In this document: piece after piece, positions 1-9,171 of the stretch
Position numbering within the stretch: position 1 is the first letter of the stretch
Layout: each line of letters begins with the position of its first letter
Source of the DNA: Candidatus Pelagibacter sp. HIMB1321
GTDB lineage: Bacteria > Pseudomonadota > Alphaproteobacteria > Pelagibacterales > Pelagibacteraceae
Direction of reading: 5' to 3'
DNA: 64,000 nucleotides
NCBI RefSeq assembly: GCF_900177485.1
Contig: NZ_LT840186.1
Coordinates: forward strand, 372,001-436,000
Notes under the pieces: model-generated
What the model was told of the DNA's origin: nothing
Database searches by the model: none
What the model saw: only the letters and a program-made list of their open reading frames with translations
Translations under genes and position numbers: made by a program

Positions 1-41
1 AAAGACTACTATATTTAGAGTAGTTATTATAAACTTACTTA

Positions 42-1346
42 ATGGAAGTAAGTAATGATAAATTCTGTTCTTGGATTAATGATCTTGATCCAAGAACAAA
101 TATAAAATCTCTTACAAATGATATCAATTGTGATTGGTTAATCATTGGCGCAGGTTTTACAGGATTATCAGCCGCAAGAAAATTAGGAGCAATACATCCA
201 AATAAAAGCATCACTTTAGTTGATGCTCAGTTAGCAGGAGAGGGTGCAAGTTCTAGAAATTCAGGTTATTTAGTTGATACAACACTTAATGATGGGTTTA
301 CTTCTGATAAAGATTTAGAAAATTATAAAAAAAAAACAGATATATATAAATTAGGAATTGAAACAGTTAAAAAGTTTATAAAAGAATATCAGGTCGACTG
401 TGATTTGTATGAATCTGGAAAATATTACGCATCTTCCAAATTTGAAGATAAAAAAATTTTAGAAAATTTCTCAAAAACATTATCAAACTTAGATTTTGAA
501 AATGAATTATTATTTAACAAAGATCTAAAAAAAAGATTAGGAACAGATTTTTATAATATTGGCCTGTATACAAAAGGTGGAATTTTATTACATCCTGGAA
601 AATTAGTAAGAGCAATGATTGATACGCTGCCAAGTAATGTCAATCTAATTGAAAATTTATTTCTGATTAATTGGAAAATTAATAAAGATAAAATTATTTG
701 TGAATTTAAAAAAGGAACAATAAAAACAAAAAAAATTATATTTGCTACAAATGGATTTTTAAAATCTCTTGGTATTAAAAAAAATTATAACTTTCCATTA
801 ACGTTAACCGCAAGTATGACAAGGCCTTTGAGCGATAAAGAATATGCAAATATAGGAAGTCCAAAGGAGTGGGGCCTTTTGTCTGTTCGACCTATGGGTG
901 CTACAGTAAGAATGACTAAAAATAGAAGAATTCTTATAAGAAATACTGTTGAAGTTTTAAATCCTTTTCAAATGTCAAAACTAGAACTGGAAAAAAGAAC
1001 ACATATACAAAGAATTGGAATTAAAAAAAGATTTCCTCAACTACCAAATGATATCATTGAGTCCACTTGGTCAGGTATTGTTTCAAGAACAAGAAATAGT
1101 TCACAAATTTTTGAGAAAATAGATGATAATATATTTGTAGCTGGGTGTTATAATGGATCAGGTATTGGAGTTGGAACATTGTTTGGAGAACAAATTGCAA
1201 TTAAAGCTTCTGAAGAGATCTCAGAAGAAATTAAAATAATAGAACAAAAGAAAAATCCAACGTGGTTACCACCTGAACCCTTTTTGAATATAGGTGTAAA
1301 AACTAGACTTTTTTACGAGCGTTTGAAATCAAGTTCAGAAATTTAG
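42..1346 (+). CDS. FAD-dependent amine/amino-acid oxidoreductase (DAO superfamily)
   Basis: Predicted flavoprotein that would oxidise an amine or amino acid with FAD. Seen: a dinucleotide-binding GxGxxG at residues 36-41 (IIGAGFTGLSAA), an ASSRNSG segment at 69-75 after the second beta strand, and a C-terminal GCYNGSGIGVGT motif that completes the FAD site in DAO/PuuB-like enzymes. The 434-residue length is normal for the family. ATG 42 is the first good start, but only 41 bases lie upstream. It converges on the next gene with a 4-base overlap of the ends. The substrate cannot be read from sequence; gamma-glutamylputrescine-oxidase-like is a family-level guess. Confidence 0.85.
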   Translation: MEVSNDKFCSWINDLDPRTNIKSLTNDINCDWLIIGAGFTGLSAARKLGAIHPNKSITLVDAQLAGEGASSRNSGYLVDTTLNDGFTSDKDLENYKKKTDIYKLGIETVKKFIKEYQVDCDLYESGKYYASSKFEDKKILENFSKTLSNLDFENELLFNKDLKKRLGTDFYNIGLYTKGGILLHPGKLVRAMIDTLPSNVNLIENLFLINWKINKDKIICEFKKGTIKTKKIIFATNGFLKSLGIKKNYNFPLTLTASMTRPLSDKEYANIGSPKEWGLLSVRPMGATVRMTKNRRILIRNTVEVLNPFQMSKLELEKRTHIQRIGIKKRFPQLPNDIIESTWSGIVSRTRNSSQIFEKIDDNIFVAGCYNGSGIGVGTLFGEQIAIKASEEISEEIKIIEQKKNPTWLPPEPFLNIGVKTRLFYERLKSSSEI

Positions 1347-2119
1347 TTTATAATTGCTTTTGCAACACCCAACTTATCAATTTTGCCAGCATAAAGACCT
1401 CTTCCTTTTATTGGCACAACACCCACTGTTGAGCCGGTGAAAACCCAAAAGTCTTTTTCTAAATTAATCTTATCTTTTTTAATCTTATTTAATACAAATT
1501 TTAAAGAATTGATTGGGTTGATAAAAACTGTATTGGTATTTCCATCAACACTTTGATTGATTTTTTTATTTTGAATATTTGTTTTTAAATTACCAATATT
1601 AATTTTTTTATACTTTTTCTTTTTACCTACTAGAAATCTAACATTGGCTCCAAAGTCACTGCACAAATCTCCAAAGGATGTAATGCCTTTCTTTTTTTGT
1701 CTGTAACCAACGACCTCGATACAAGGTGCCATATAGGAAATAAATTTTGAGATATTTTTGGCAGTAATTGAACCTTTAGATGAAAAAAAAGTTTTTTTAA
1801 TTTGATAACAAACTTCAAGCTCAATACCTAATGTGCCTTTGTTTATTTTTACTTTTCCTCCACTTTTAACAACATTTCTTTTATAAATAGATGCATAAAA
1901 AGGTTCTTTTTCTTTTAATTTTTTCATAACAGGAATACCTGTTCCAGCTGCTTTAAAACCTACAATTGGCTCTTTTATTTTACTTTCACAAAGCTTTCTA
2001 AACTTTTGAGCGTTAACTAATTTTTTTGAATATTGTCTTGGAATTGGACCTATCAATTTATTTTTTAAAAAAGCATTAACTAATTTGTCTGAAGCTTTTT
2101 CGATAAGAGTTTTTTTCAT
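1343..2119 (-). CDS. 2-keto-4-pentenoate hydratase-like protein (FAH superfamily)
   Basis: Resembles 2-oxopent-4-enoate hydratase/oxaloacetate decarboxylase proteins, which act on small 2-keto acids with a divalent metal. Seen: an ELEVCYQI segment, the central APCIEVVGYR and GDLCSDFGAN segments, and the C-terminal FTGSTVGVVPIKGRG followed by GKIDKLGVAKA, which match the order of MhpD-type hydratases. The 258-residue length fits. It is the last gene of the minus-strand run starting at 5878 and follows the M23 gene by 11 bases. The keto-acid link agrees with the neighbouring dehydrogenases and TRAP transporter, but the exact substrate is unknown. Confidence 0.75.
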   Translation of the reverse strand: MKKTLIEKASDKLVNAFLKNKLIGPIPRQYSKKLVNAQKFRKLCESKIKEPIVGFKAAGTGIPVMKKLKEKEPFYASIYKRNVVKSGGKVKINKGTLGIELEVCYQIKKTFFSSKGSITAKNISKFISYMAPCIEVVGYRQKKKGITSFGDLCSDFGANVRFLVGKKKKYKKINIGNLKTNIQNKKINQSVDGNTNTVFINPINSLKFVLNKIKKDKINLEKDFWVFTGSTVGVVPIKGRGLYAGKIDKLGVAKAIIN

Positions 2120-2130
2120 AAAAATAATAA

Positions 2131-2931
2131 TTAGTTTATAACTGTCATTGGATCAAGTCTTGTTTGAAACCAATTAACTCTAAAATCTAAATGAGGTCCA
2201 GTTGATCTTCCTGTGGATCCTACGGTTCCAATTATATCACCTTGATTAATTTGATCACCAACTGAAACTAAAATATTTTCTAAATGAGAATAGATAGTAG
2301 AAATTCCATGTCCATGATCCATTATTATAGTTCCACCAGTATAGTATAAATCTTTTTCAGCCATTGTTATCACTCCTCCCCCTGAAGATTTAATTGGAGT
2401 TCCTTTTTTGGCAGCAATATCTATTCCATAGTGAGGCCACTTTGGTTTGCCATTTAAAATTCTTTGGCTACCATATACACCACTAATTATTCCATCAACT
2501 GGCATTATAAACTTATCTTTAAAAAAAATCAGATCAGAATTTATTGCTCTTGCTTCACCAATTTTATTATTTTCTTCTTTAATTCTTTTATAAACAGATT
2601 CAGGAGGAGTTACTTTATTTTCAGGTAATCCATCAATTCTTTGAATATTGTATTTTCTTTTAAAAATTTTTTTTATAAATATATCTTTTTTGTTATCTAA
2701 AACTTTAGTTATTTTTAAATCAAACTTTCTATCTCTATCAATGCCAAATACAAAATATCCTTCATCTGAGACTTTGACATTTTTTTTATCTATAATAATT
2801 TTTGCATTTGGATCAGTTTTACCAACAATAAAATGACCTTGAAAAAATTTACCAGTAAATTCAATTGATTTTGCTTGGGAGATAATTATTAAAAAAAAGA
2901 ATAAGCTTTTATAAATTATTGAGCTGTCCAT
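2131..2931 (-). CDS. M23-family peptidoglycan hydrolase homologue, secreted
   Basis: LytM/M23 metallopeptidase fold that normally cuts peptide cross-links of the cell wall. Start taken at 2931 (MDSSIIYKSLFFFL...), which gives a hydrophobic signal segment at once and overlaps the upstream SDR by 16 bases; starting at 2994 would add 21 residues with no signal character. Seen: the HYGID metal motif, the GTPI and GxVxxA core strands, YSHLENI and the terminal GPHLDFRVNWF. The usual last motif is HxH; here its second position is Asp (codon 2185-2187), at the place of a zinc ligand in LytM. The protein could be a weak or altered enzyme, or a regulator. 266 residues. Confidence 0.82.
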   Translation of the reverse strand: MDSSIIYKSLFFFLIIISQAKSIEFTGKFFQGHFIVGKTDPNAKIIIDKKNVKVSDEGYFVFGIDRDRKFDLKITKVLDNKKDIFIKKIFKRKYNIQRIDGLPENKVTPPESVYKRIKEENNKIGEARAINSDLIFFKDKFIMPVDGIISGVYGSQRILNGKPKWPHYGIDIAAKKGTPIKSSGGGVITMAEKDLYYTGGTIIMDHGHGISTIYSHLENILVSVGDQINQGDIIGTVGSTGRSTGPHLDFRVNWFQTRLDPMTVIN

Positions 2932-3674
2932 CCACCATCGATTAAAATTGATGTACCAGTTATCATTGAAGATGCAGATGATGCTAGGAAACACACAGTG
3001 GTTGCAACATCGCTTTCTGTTGCGAGTTTGCCCATTGGAATTCTACTTAAAGCAGATTTTTTAAATTTTTTATTTTTAAAAAAATTTTTTACCATTGGAG
3101 TTGCAACGAATGTAGGTGCAACAGTATTTACGCGTATATCATGTTTAGCAAGCTCTACTCCCATACCCTTTGTGAGACCTTCTATTCCAAATTTAGTCAT
3201 ATTATAAACATTTCTGCCCTCACAACCTACATGACCAAGCTGAGAAGACATATTTATAATTGAGCCAGGTCTTTTTTTGTTTTTAAGCATTTTTTTTACT
3301 ACTAATTGTGCAACATTAAATGCAGCTTTTAAATTAAGGTCTACTAAGTAGTTCATACTTTTTTGTTTAACCTGTGCAAAAGGTTCTGGCAAATTTGTTC
3401 CAGCGTTATTTACTAAAATATCTATTACTTTTATTTTGTCTAATTTTGATTTTGTTTCTTCGTAATTCATTACATCACAAAGAATTTTTATTGTTTTTCC
3501 TTTTACTTTTTTTATTTCTTTTTCTAATTTATCCAAATCTGATTGAGTTCTACTTAAAGCAATAATAGTTGCACCAGCTTCAGCCAATGCAATAGAGCAG
3601 GCTCTACCCAAGCCTTTTCCAGCACCTGTTACAAGTGCGTATTTATTTTTAAGACTAATTTTTTGTAAATACAT
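2916..3674 (-). CDS. SDR-family NAD(P)-dependent oxidoreductase
   Basis: Short-chain dehydrogenase/reductase, oxidising or reducing a hydroxyl/keto group with NAD(P). Seen: the TGAGKGLGRA cofactor motif near residue 17, the NNAG motif near 90, the catalytic Ser in INMSSQLG and the YNMTK Tyr/Lys pair, and an IDGGWTAQ C-terminus. 252 residues is typical. Its ATG directly abuts the stop of the TerC-like gene (3675), and its end overlaps the M23 gene, so it sits in the middle of a tight co-directional run. Gluconate 5-dehydrogenase-like and 3-oxoacyl-reductase-like enzymes look alike here, so the substrate is left open. Confidence 0.9.
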   Translation of the reverse strand: MYLQKISLKNKYALVTGAGKGLGRACSIALAEAGATIIALSRTQSDLDKLEKEIKKVKGKTIKILCDVMNYEETKSKLDKIKVIDILVNNAGTNLPEPFAQVKQKSMNYLVDLNLKAAFNVAQLVVKKMLKNKKRPGSIINMSSQLGHVGCEGRNVYNMTKFGIEGLTKGMGVELAKHDIRVNTVAPTFVATPMVKNFFKNKKFKKSALSRIPMGKLATESDVATTVCFLASSASSMITGTSILIDGGWTAQ

Positions 3675-4268
3675 TTAAAAAAGTAATACTTGAATATCTG
3701 TTTTAATTAAATCAATAGCAACAATTAAAATTGCTAACAAGCCAGCCCATGCTATCCATCTGTACTTTTGTATCCATCCAGAAATTAAATTAGCAGCTGT
3801 CGCCATTAGGATTATAGAAAGCAACAATCCAAATACAAGTAATCCATAATGTTCACCTGCGGCTCCTGCTACACCAAGAACATTGTCTAAACTCATAGTA
3901 AAGTCAGCTAACAATACTGTCCATATAGCCTTTATAAAACTAGAATTATCAACTTTAATATCTTCTTCTTTACTAGCGCCTTTAATAACATCTACATAAA
4001 GTTTGTAGACAATATATAAGAGTAAAATACCTCCAATAAGTCTAAGACCAGGTATTTGTAATAGATATGCTGTTAATAGAGTAAGGATTACCCTTAAAAT
4101 AATTGCTCCACCAATACCCCAAAAAATTACTTTTTTTCTTTGTTCAACTGGAAATTTGGATGCAACCATTCCAATAATTATTGCATTGTCACCAGCAAGA
4201 ACTAAATCAATTAATATAATTTGTGTTAAAATTGCTAATTGATCAGGTGAGAATAATTCAGATAGCAT
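3675..4268 (-). CDS. TerC/YjbE-family membrane protein, probable metal exporter
   Basis: Integral membrane protein of the TerC family, subgroup YjbE/YkoY; members of this group have been linked to Mn(II) export. Seen: the diagnostic intramembrane acidic motifs DLVLAGDNAIIIG (about residues 21-33) and DFTMSLDNVLGVAG (about 121-134), each with Asp and Asn in a helix, plus further hydrophobic helices. 197 residues. The start codon overlaps the stop of the GMC gene by one base, implying translational coupling. No room exists for its own riboswitch, unlike stand-alone Mn exporters of this family, so regulation should follow the operon. Confidence 0.88.
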   Translation of the reverse strand: MLSELFSPDQLAILTQIILIDLVLAGDNAIIIGMVASKFPVEQRKKVIFWGIGGAIILRVILTLLTAYLLQIPGLRLIGGILLLYIVYKLYVDVIKGASKEEDIKVDNSSFIKAIWTVLLADFTMSLDNVLGVAGAAGEHYGLLVFGLLLSIILMATAANLISGWIQKYRWIAWAGLLAILIVAIDLIKTDIQVLLF

Positions 4269-5878
4269 TAATTTTGTAATATCATATCTGCACCTTTTTC
4301 AGCAATCATAATTGTTGGTGCGTTAGTATTACCAGAAGTAATATTCGGCATTATCGATGCATCAATTACTCTTAAATTTTGAATGCCTCTAACTTTAAGT
4401 TTTTCATCAACCACTGACATTTCATCTTGACCCATTTTACAAGTCCCAACAGGATGAAAAATTGTTTGAGTAAAGTTCGATCCTTCTTTAACTAATTCTT
4501 CATCATCAGTAATATGTACTCCAGGTCTATATTCTTCTGGTTGGTATTTTTTAAAAGTTTCAGTTTCCAGCATTATTTTACGAACTATTTTTAGTCCTTG
4601 GGCTGCAACTTTTCTATCATCATCAGTTGATAGATAATTCATCTTAATTTTCGGATAATCTCTACTATCTGAGCTAACAATATTAATTTCACCTCTGCTA
4701 GTTGGTCTAACATTTGCAACTGTTGGCGTGATACCTTCAAAATCATGCATTGGAGTTACTCCTAAAATATCTGTACTTACAGGTGAAACGTGAAATTGTA
4801 GGTTAGGTGTTGCTCTTGAAGGATCGCTTTTTGTAAACCCACAAATTTGACTAGCACCCATTGTAACTGGACCACTTTGATTTAAAATATATTCTAAGCC
4901 CATCATAAATCTACCAAACAAGCTCTCCACTTTTCTATTAAGAGATTTCAAATTTTTAACTTTATATACGGGTCTAAACATTAGATGATCTTGTAAATTT
5001 TGACCTATACCATCCAATTCGTGAATTACTTCTATACCATTTTTTTTAAGTTTATTAGAGTTACCAATTCCTGAAACTTGGAGTATTTGAGGTGAACCAA
5101 TAGCACCAGCAGACAATATAACTTCTTTGTTAGCTTTAACGGAGACAACTTTATCTCCTTGATAATAGCTTGCACCTATCGCTTTTTTTCCTTCAAAATT
5201 TATTTTTTGAATATGGGCTTTAACTACAATTTTTAAATTAGGTCTTTTTTTTGCAGGATTTAAATATCCTTTTGCAGCGCTGCATCTTAATTTTAATCCA
5301 GGTTTATTAAAGCTGGTGGTGAATTGAAAAAAACCTACACCATGGTTATCTCCAGTATTAAAATCATTCGTTTTCGGAATTCCAAATTCTTCTGCAGCAT
5401 TTTCAAATTCGTTAAGTAACTTCAAATTGATCTTTTTATTAGCAACAGTTATAGGTCCGCTATCATTATGAAATTCACTTTTGCCTAGCTCATTATTTTC
5501 AGATTTTAAAAAGTAAGGTAAAACATCGTCCCAACTCCATCCTGTATTGCCTAATTGTCTCCAAATATCATAATCTTCTTTTTGACCTCGAACCCATAAA
5601 AGTCCATTAATAGAGGAGCTACCACCTAAGGTTTTTCCACGTGGATATCTTATTGATCGATTATTCATTGTTTCATCTGGCTCAGTTTTATAACACCAGT
5701 CTACTTTTGGATTATGCATTGTTTTAAAATATCCAACTGGAATATGAATCCAAGGGTAAGTATCTTTTCCACCAGCCTCTAAAAGTAAAACTTTATTATT
5801 AGGATTTTCGGATAATCTATTTGCCAAAACACAACCTGCTGAACCGGCACCTAAAATAATATAATCAAAACTGTCCAT
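4268..5878 (-). CDS. GMC-family FAD-dependent dehydrogenase (choline dehydrogenase-like)
   Basis: Glucose-methanol-choline family flavoprotein that oxidises an alcohol. Seen: the N-terminal [20 protein letters not shown] motif, GMC signature 1 ([19 protein letters not shown]), signature 2 ([15 protein letters not shown]), the active-site His in [10 protein letters not shown] and the C-terminal [15 protein letters not shown] with the partner Asn. 536 residues matches BetA-like enzymes, but betaine-aldehyde dehydrogenase and betI are not next to it, so choline is not assured as substrate. First gene of the minus-strand run GMC-TerC-SDR-M23-hydratase, divergent from the TRAP genes; the shared 147-base spacer 5879-6025 should hold both promoters. 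Confidence 0.92.
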   Translation of the reverse strand: MDSFDYIILGAGSAGCVLANRLSENPNNKVLLLEAGGKDTYPWIHIPVGYFKTMHNPKVDWCYKTEPDETMNNRSIRYPRGKTLGGSSSINGLLWVRGQKEDYDIWRQLGNTGWSWDDVLPYFLKSENNELGKSEFHNDSGPITVANKKINLKLLNEFENAAEEFGIPKTNDFNTGDNHGVGFFQFTTSFNKPGLKLRCSAAKGYLNPAKKRPNLKIVVKAHIQKINFEGKKAIGASYYQGDKVVSVKANKEVILSAGAIGSPQILQVSGIGNSNKLKKNGIEVIHELDGIGQNLQDHLMFRPVYKVKNLKSLNRKVESLFGRFMMGLEYILNQSGPVTMGASQICGFTKSDPSRATPNLQFHVSPVSTDILGVTPMHDFEGITPTVANVRPTSRGEINIVSSDSRDYPKIKMNYLSTDDDRKVAAQGLKIVRKIMLETETFKKYQPEEYRPGVHITDDEELVKEGSNFTQTIFHPVGTCKMGQDEMSVVDEKLKVRGIQNLRVIDASIMPNITSGNTNAPTIMIAEKGADMILQN

Positions 5879-6025
5879 AAATAAACCGCTTATAATAATA
5901 TTTGATCAAAATGCTAGTAAATATAAGCTTTATAAATTTTTTAAGTACAATTTTAATACTTGTATAGCTTTCTGTTTTTTGAGAGGGTATTGACTTTATT
6001 AATAAAACTAAAGAGGAAATTAAGT

Positions 6026-7123
6026 ATGAAAAAAATCATATCATTATTTGTAGGGACTCTTCTTTTAACTGTCATGACAGTTACAGGAGCAAATTCTGCA
6101 CAAACTCTTAAGTGTCAAACCGTAATTAGTGCAAAAGCTGATGAAGTGAAAATGTTAAAAGATTTTACAGATACAGTAACTGAACTAACACAAGGTTCAC
6201 TTAAGTTTGAAATTATGCCAGCAGGAGCAGTAGTAGGTGTTAAGGAAACTCTTGATGCAGTTGATAAAGGATTAATCGATTGTGGTTTCGCTTGGACTCA
6301 CTATTGGTCAGGTGATCACCCAGCAGCTATGTTATTTGGATCTCCAGTAGCAGGTGCAGGTGTTGGTATTGATAACTTAGCATTCTTATCTTGGTTCCAA
6401 TATGGTGGTGGTAAAGAACTTTACGACCAATTATGGAGCGAAATGGGAAGAGACATTAAAGGTTTCATGCTACAACCAGTTGGTCCAGAAGCTTTAGGTT
6501 GGTTCAAAGAGCCAATTAATAGCATGGCTGACTTTAGAAAGTATAAGTTCAGAACTCCCCCAGGAATTCCAGGACAAACTTATAAAGATATTGGTGTAGC
6601 TTCTGTAGCAATGGGTGGTGGAGATATTCTTCCAGCTCTTGAAGCAGGAACAATTGATGCTGCTGAATGGTGTTGTCCAAAACCAGACATGACATTCGGT
6701 TTCCAAAAAGTTCTAAAACATTACTATCTACAAGGTCTACACCAAGTAGTAGTAAATGCTGACTTCTACATTAATGGTAGCAAATATAAGAAAATGTCTG
6801 CTATTGAGAAGAAAGCTTTAGAAGTTGCTGCGAATGCATCTCTATCAAAATCAATGAGTTACAGAATATACGAAAATGGTAAAGCATTAGCTGAGCTTAC
6901 AAATAAGCACGGTGTTATTTTGCATGATACTCCAGCTGACTATTTCCCAGCGTATATGGCTGCTGCAAAGAAAAGTTTAGAAACAAATGCTGCTAAAAAT
7001 CCTTTCTTCAAAAAAGTTTGGGATTCACAAAAAGCATTTGCTGATATTGCAGTACCATTCTGGTCTGGAGCTCAAATGTCTAATGCGAAGCTAGGAATGG
7101 CTCACGCAGCTACTTTAAAATAG
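6026..7123 (+). CDS. TRAP transporter substrate-binding protein, DctP/TakP-like
   Basis: Periplasmic solute receptor of a tripartite ATP-independent transporter. Start chosen at ATG 6026, behind an AGAGGA-type ribosome site (6011-6020), because it gives a clean signal peptide (about residues 1-25, ending NSA); the longer frame from 5960 would place 22 residues before it. Seen: the DctP fold with the FRTPPGIPGQ strand and ALEAGTIDAAEWCCPKPD, whose Glu-Trp and following residues resemble the TakP/FcbT1 keto-acid and aromatic-acid receptors, and a LHQVVVNADFYIN segment. 365 residues. Followed by a strong hairpin terminator before the membrane subunits. Likely ligand is a carboxylate; a 2-keto acid is a guess. 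Confidence 0.9.
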   Translation: MKKIISLFVGTLLLTVMTVTGANSAQTLKCQTVISAKADEVKMLKDFTDTVTELTQGSLKFEIMPAGAVVGVKETLDAVDKGLIDCGFAWTHYWSGDHPAAMLFGSPVAGAGVGIDNLAFLSWFQYGGGKELYDQLWSEMGRDIKGFMLQPVGPEALGWFKEPINSMADFRKYKFRTPPGIPGQTYKDIGVASVAMGGGDILPALEAGTIDAAEWCCPKPDMTFGFQKVLKHYYLQGLHQVVVNADFYINGSKYKKMSAIEKKALEVAANASLSKSMSYRIYENGKALAELTNKHGVILHDTPADYFPAYMAAAKKSLETNAAKNPFFKKVWDSQKAFADIAVPFWSGAQMSNAKLGMAHAATLK

Positions 7124-7146
7124 TAATTAGATAGATTATAAAATAT

Positions 7147-7185
7147 AAACTGAAGCGAAATTAATTTTTCGCTTCAGTTTTTTTT
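7147..7185 (+). terminator. Rho-independent terminator between dctP-like and dctQ-like genes
   Basis: A perfect 14-bp inverted repeat (7147-7160 with 7167-7180) with a 6-base loop, followed at once by an unbroken T-run. The stem contains GAAGCGAAA and its complement. It ends only about 12 bases before the dctQ start, so it probably ends or stabilises most binding-protein mRNA while letting some transcripts read into the membrane subunits. Confidence 0.85.
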
Positions 7186-7196
7186 AAGGAATTATT

Positions 7197-7811
7197 ATGT
7201 CAGATGAGCCATCTAAATTAGATATAACAGATGAAATGATCGCTGAAAGGCGAGGTGGTTCAGGTAAAATGCCTGACGACATGCCAAAATGGATGGCATC
7301 AACAATAACAAAAATTGATTTATTTAATAAATGGGTAGGTAATGTTGTTTGCTGGATAACAGTCCCTTTAATACTTGCTATGGTTTATGAAGTATTAGCA
7401 AGAAAACTTTTTACAGCCCCTACAATGTGGGCTTATGATTTAAGTAGATTTATGTATGGAGCTCTTTTTATGCTTGGTGCAGGTTATGCATTATCTAAAG
7501 GTGTTCATATTCGAGCAGACTTTTTATACAGAAATTTTAAAACTAAAACTCAGGGGCTAATAGATTTTTGGTTATATCTGTTATTTTATTTTCCTGGATT
7601 AATAGTTTTTTTATGGATGACAACAGGTTTTGTTCAAGAATCTATTATGAGAGGTGAAAGAGGAATGGATACTGCTTGGATGCCTTTAATGTGGCCAATC
7701 AAAGCTTGTCTATGGTTTGGTATATTATTTTTACTTATTCAAGGAGTTTCAGAGTTATTAAAAAGTTATTGGGCATCTACTAGAGGTAAATGGCCAGGAG
7801 ATGATGAATAG
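7197..7811 (+). CDS. TRAP transporter small permease, DctQ-like
   Basis: Small membrane subunit of the TRAP transporter, which bridges the binding protein and the large permease. Seen: a hydrophilic N-terminus of about 45 residues, then four predicted helices, with the family-typical WAYDLSRFMYGALFMLGAGYALSKGVHIRADFL core carrying the conserved RADF motif after the second helix. 204 residues. ATG 7197 has an AAGGA ribosome site six bases upstream that is also the 3' flank of the terminator. The stop is directly followed by the DctM start. Confidence 0.9.
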   Translation: MSDEPSKLDITDEMIAERRGGSGKMPDDMPKWMASTITKIDLFNKWVGNVVCWITVPLILAMVYEVLARKLFTAPTMWAYDLSRFMYGALFMLGAGYALSKGVHIRADFLYRNFKTKTQGLIDFWLYLLFYFPGLIVFLWMTTGFVQESIMRGERGMDTAWMPLMWPIKACLWFGILFLLIQGVSELLKSYWASTRGKWPGDDE

Positions 7812-9146
7812 ATGTTAGCTGAATTTATAGATCCTGCTGTCCTAGGTTTCATTTTAATTGGTGTAATGCTTTTTTCAATTTTTGTAGGATTTCCAATTTC
7901 ATTTACATTAATTTTTTTAGGTTTTGTATTTGGTTATCTTGGATTTGGTAAGTTAGTTTTTTATTTGATGACCTTGCAATTCTCAATGGTCATGACCGAA
8001 CAAACACTCGCCGCCGTCCCACTCTTTGTCTTTATGGGAATAATGATGGAACAATGTGGTTTGATGGAGAGATTGTTTTCAGCATTTCAACTAATGTTAG
8101 CTAAAGTAAGAGGTTCTTTATATTATGCAGTCTTATTTGTTTCTGTAATTTTTGCAGCAGCAACCGGTATAGTAGGAGCTTCAGTGACTATACTTGGAAT
8201 TATGGCCGCAAAGTCAATGAATAAATCTGGTTATGATGTAAAACTTGCAGCTGGAACAATTACAGCAGGTGGAACTTTAGGTATTTTAATCCCGCCAAGT
8301 ATTATGCTTGTAGTTATGGGGCCAATTATGGAAATCCCAGTCACTGATTTATTTGCAGCAGCAATTATTCCAGGAGTTTTATTAGCAACCCTATACGCTG
8401 CATATACAACAATTAGATGTATTATTAATCCAAAACTAGGTCCAGTTCTTCCACCAGAGCTTAGAGCTACGAGTATGAGAGAAGTATGGATTGAATTTTT
8501 CTTAGGTTTAGTTCCACCAGCTGCTTTAGTTTTTGCTGCTCTTGGAAGTATTTTATTCGGATTTGCAACACCAACAGAAGCTGCGGGTTGTGGTGCGATG
8601 GGTTCTTTATTGTTAGCAATAGCTTATAAAAAATTGACATTCAAAAAACTACAAGACTCTTTAGTTAAAACTTTAGAAATTTCTGCTTTGATAATGGTAT
8701 TAGTTGCTGCTTCAAATTTCTTTGGAGCTGTTTTTTCTAGACTAGGAACTCCGATACTTTTAACAGACTTTTTATTAGGTCTTGAGATGAATAAATATCT
8801 TATTTTAGCAATTGTAATGGTAATGATTTTTTTATTAGGTTGGCCATTAGAGTGGGTGCCAATTGTGATGATTGTAGTACCGATTATATTACCATTAATA
8901 GAAGCTTTAGGATTTAACTTAACTTGGTTCGCTATACTTGTTGCTGTTAATTTACAAACCGCCTGGCTGTCCCCACCAGTAGCTCTGTCAGCATATTTTT
9001 TAAAAGGTGTTGTCCCTGAATGGGATTTAAAAGATATCTATTATGGAATGATGCAATTTATGGTCATTCAGGTGATAGGTTTGGTTTTAATAATAATATT
9101 TCCTAAGATAGCTCTTTGGCTACCATCCTATCTATATGGACAGTAA
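7812..9146 (+). CDS. TRAP transporter large permease, DctM-like
   Basis: Large permease that carries the substrate with sodium ions. Seen: 444 residues with about a dozen hydrophobic helices; an AAVPLFVFMGIMMEQ segment near residue 70, GIVGASVTILGIMAA near 125, the GGTLGILIPPSIMLV motif (the conserved IPPS) near 155, FGFATPTEAAG near 255 and a C-terminal LSPPVALSAYFLKG. These are the hallmarks of the mannitol/chloroaromatic-type DctM branch, consistent with the TakP-like receptor upstream. It starts at the base after the DctQ stop, so the two are translationally coupled. Confidence 0.92.
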   Translation: MLAEFIDPAVLGFILIGVMLFSIFVGFPISFTLIFLGFVFGYLGFGKLVFYLMTLQFSMVMTEQTLAAVPLFVFMGIMMEQCGLMERLFSAFQLMLAKVRGSLYYAVLFVSVIFAAATGIVGASVTILGIMAAKSMNKSGYDVKLAAGTITAGGTLGILIPPSIMLVVMGPIMEIPVTDLFAAAIIPGVLLATLYAAYTTIRCIINPKLGPVLPPELRATSMREVWIEFFLGLVPPAALVFAALGSILFGFATPTEAAGCGAMGSLLLAIAYKKLTFKKLQDSLVKTLEISALIMVLVAASNFFGAVFSRLGTPILLTDFLLGLEMNKYLILAIVMVMIFLLGWPLEWVPIVMIVVPIILPLIEALGFNLTWFAILVAVNLQTAWLSPPVALSAYFLKGVVPEWDLKDIYYGMMQFMVIQVIGLVLIIIFPKIALWLPSYLYGQ

Positions 9147-9171
9147 ATAATATTAGTTTAGTATTTAATAA

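Noticed and set aside
4269..4300. A manganese riboswitch before the TerC-like gene.
   Set aside because: The gene overlaps the upstream GMC gene by one base, leaving no leader for a riboswitch.
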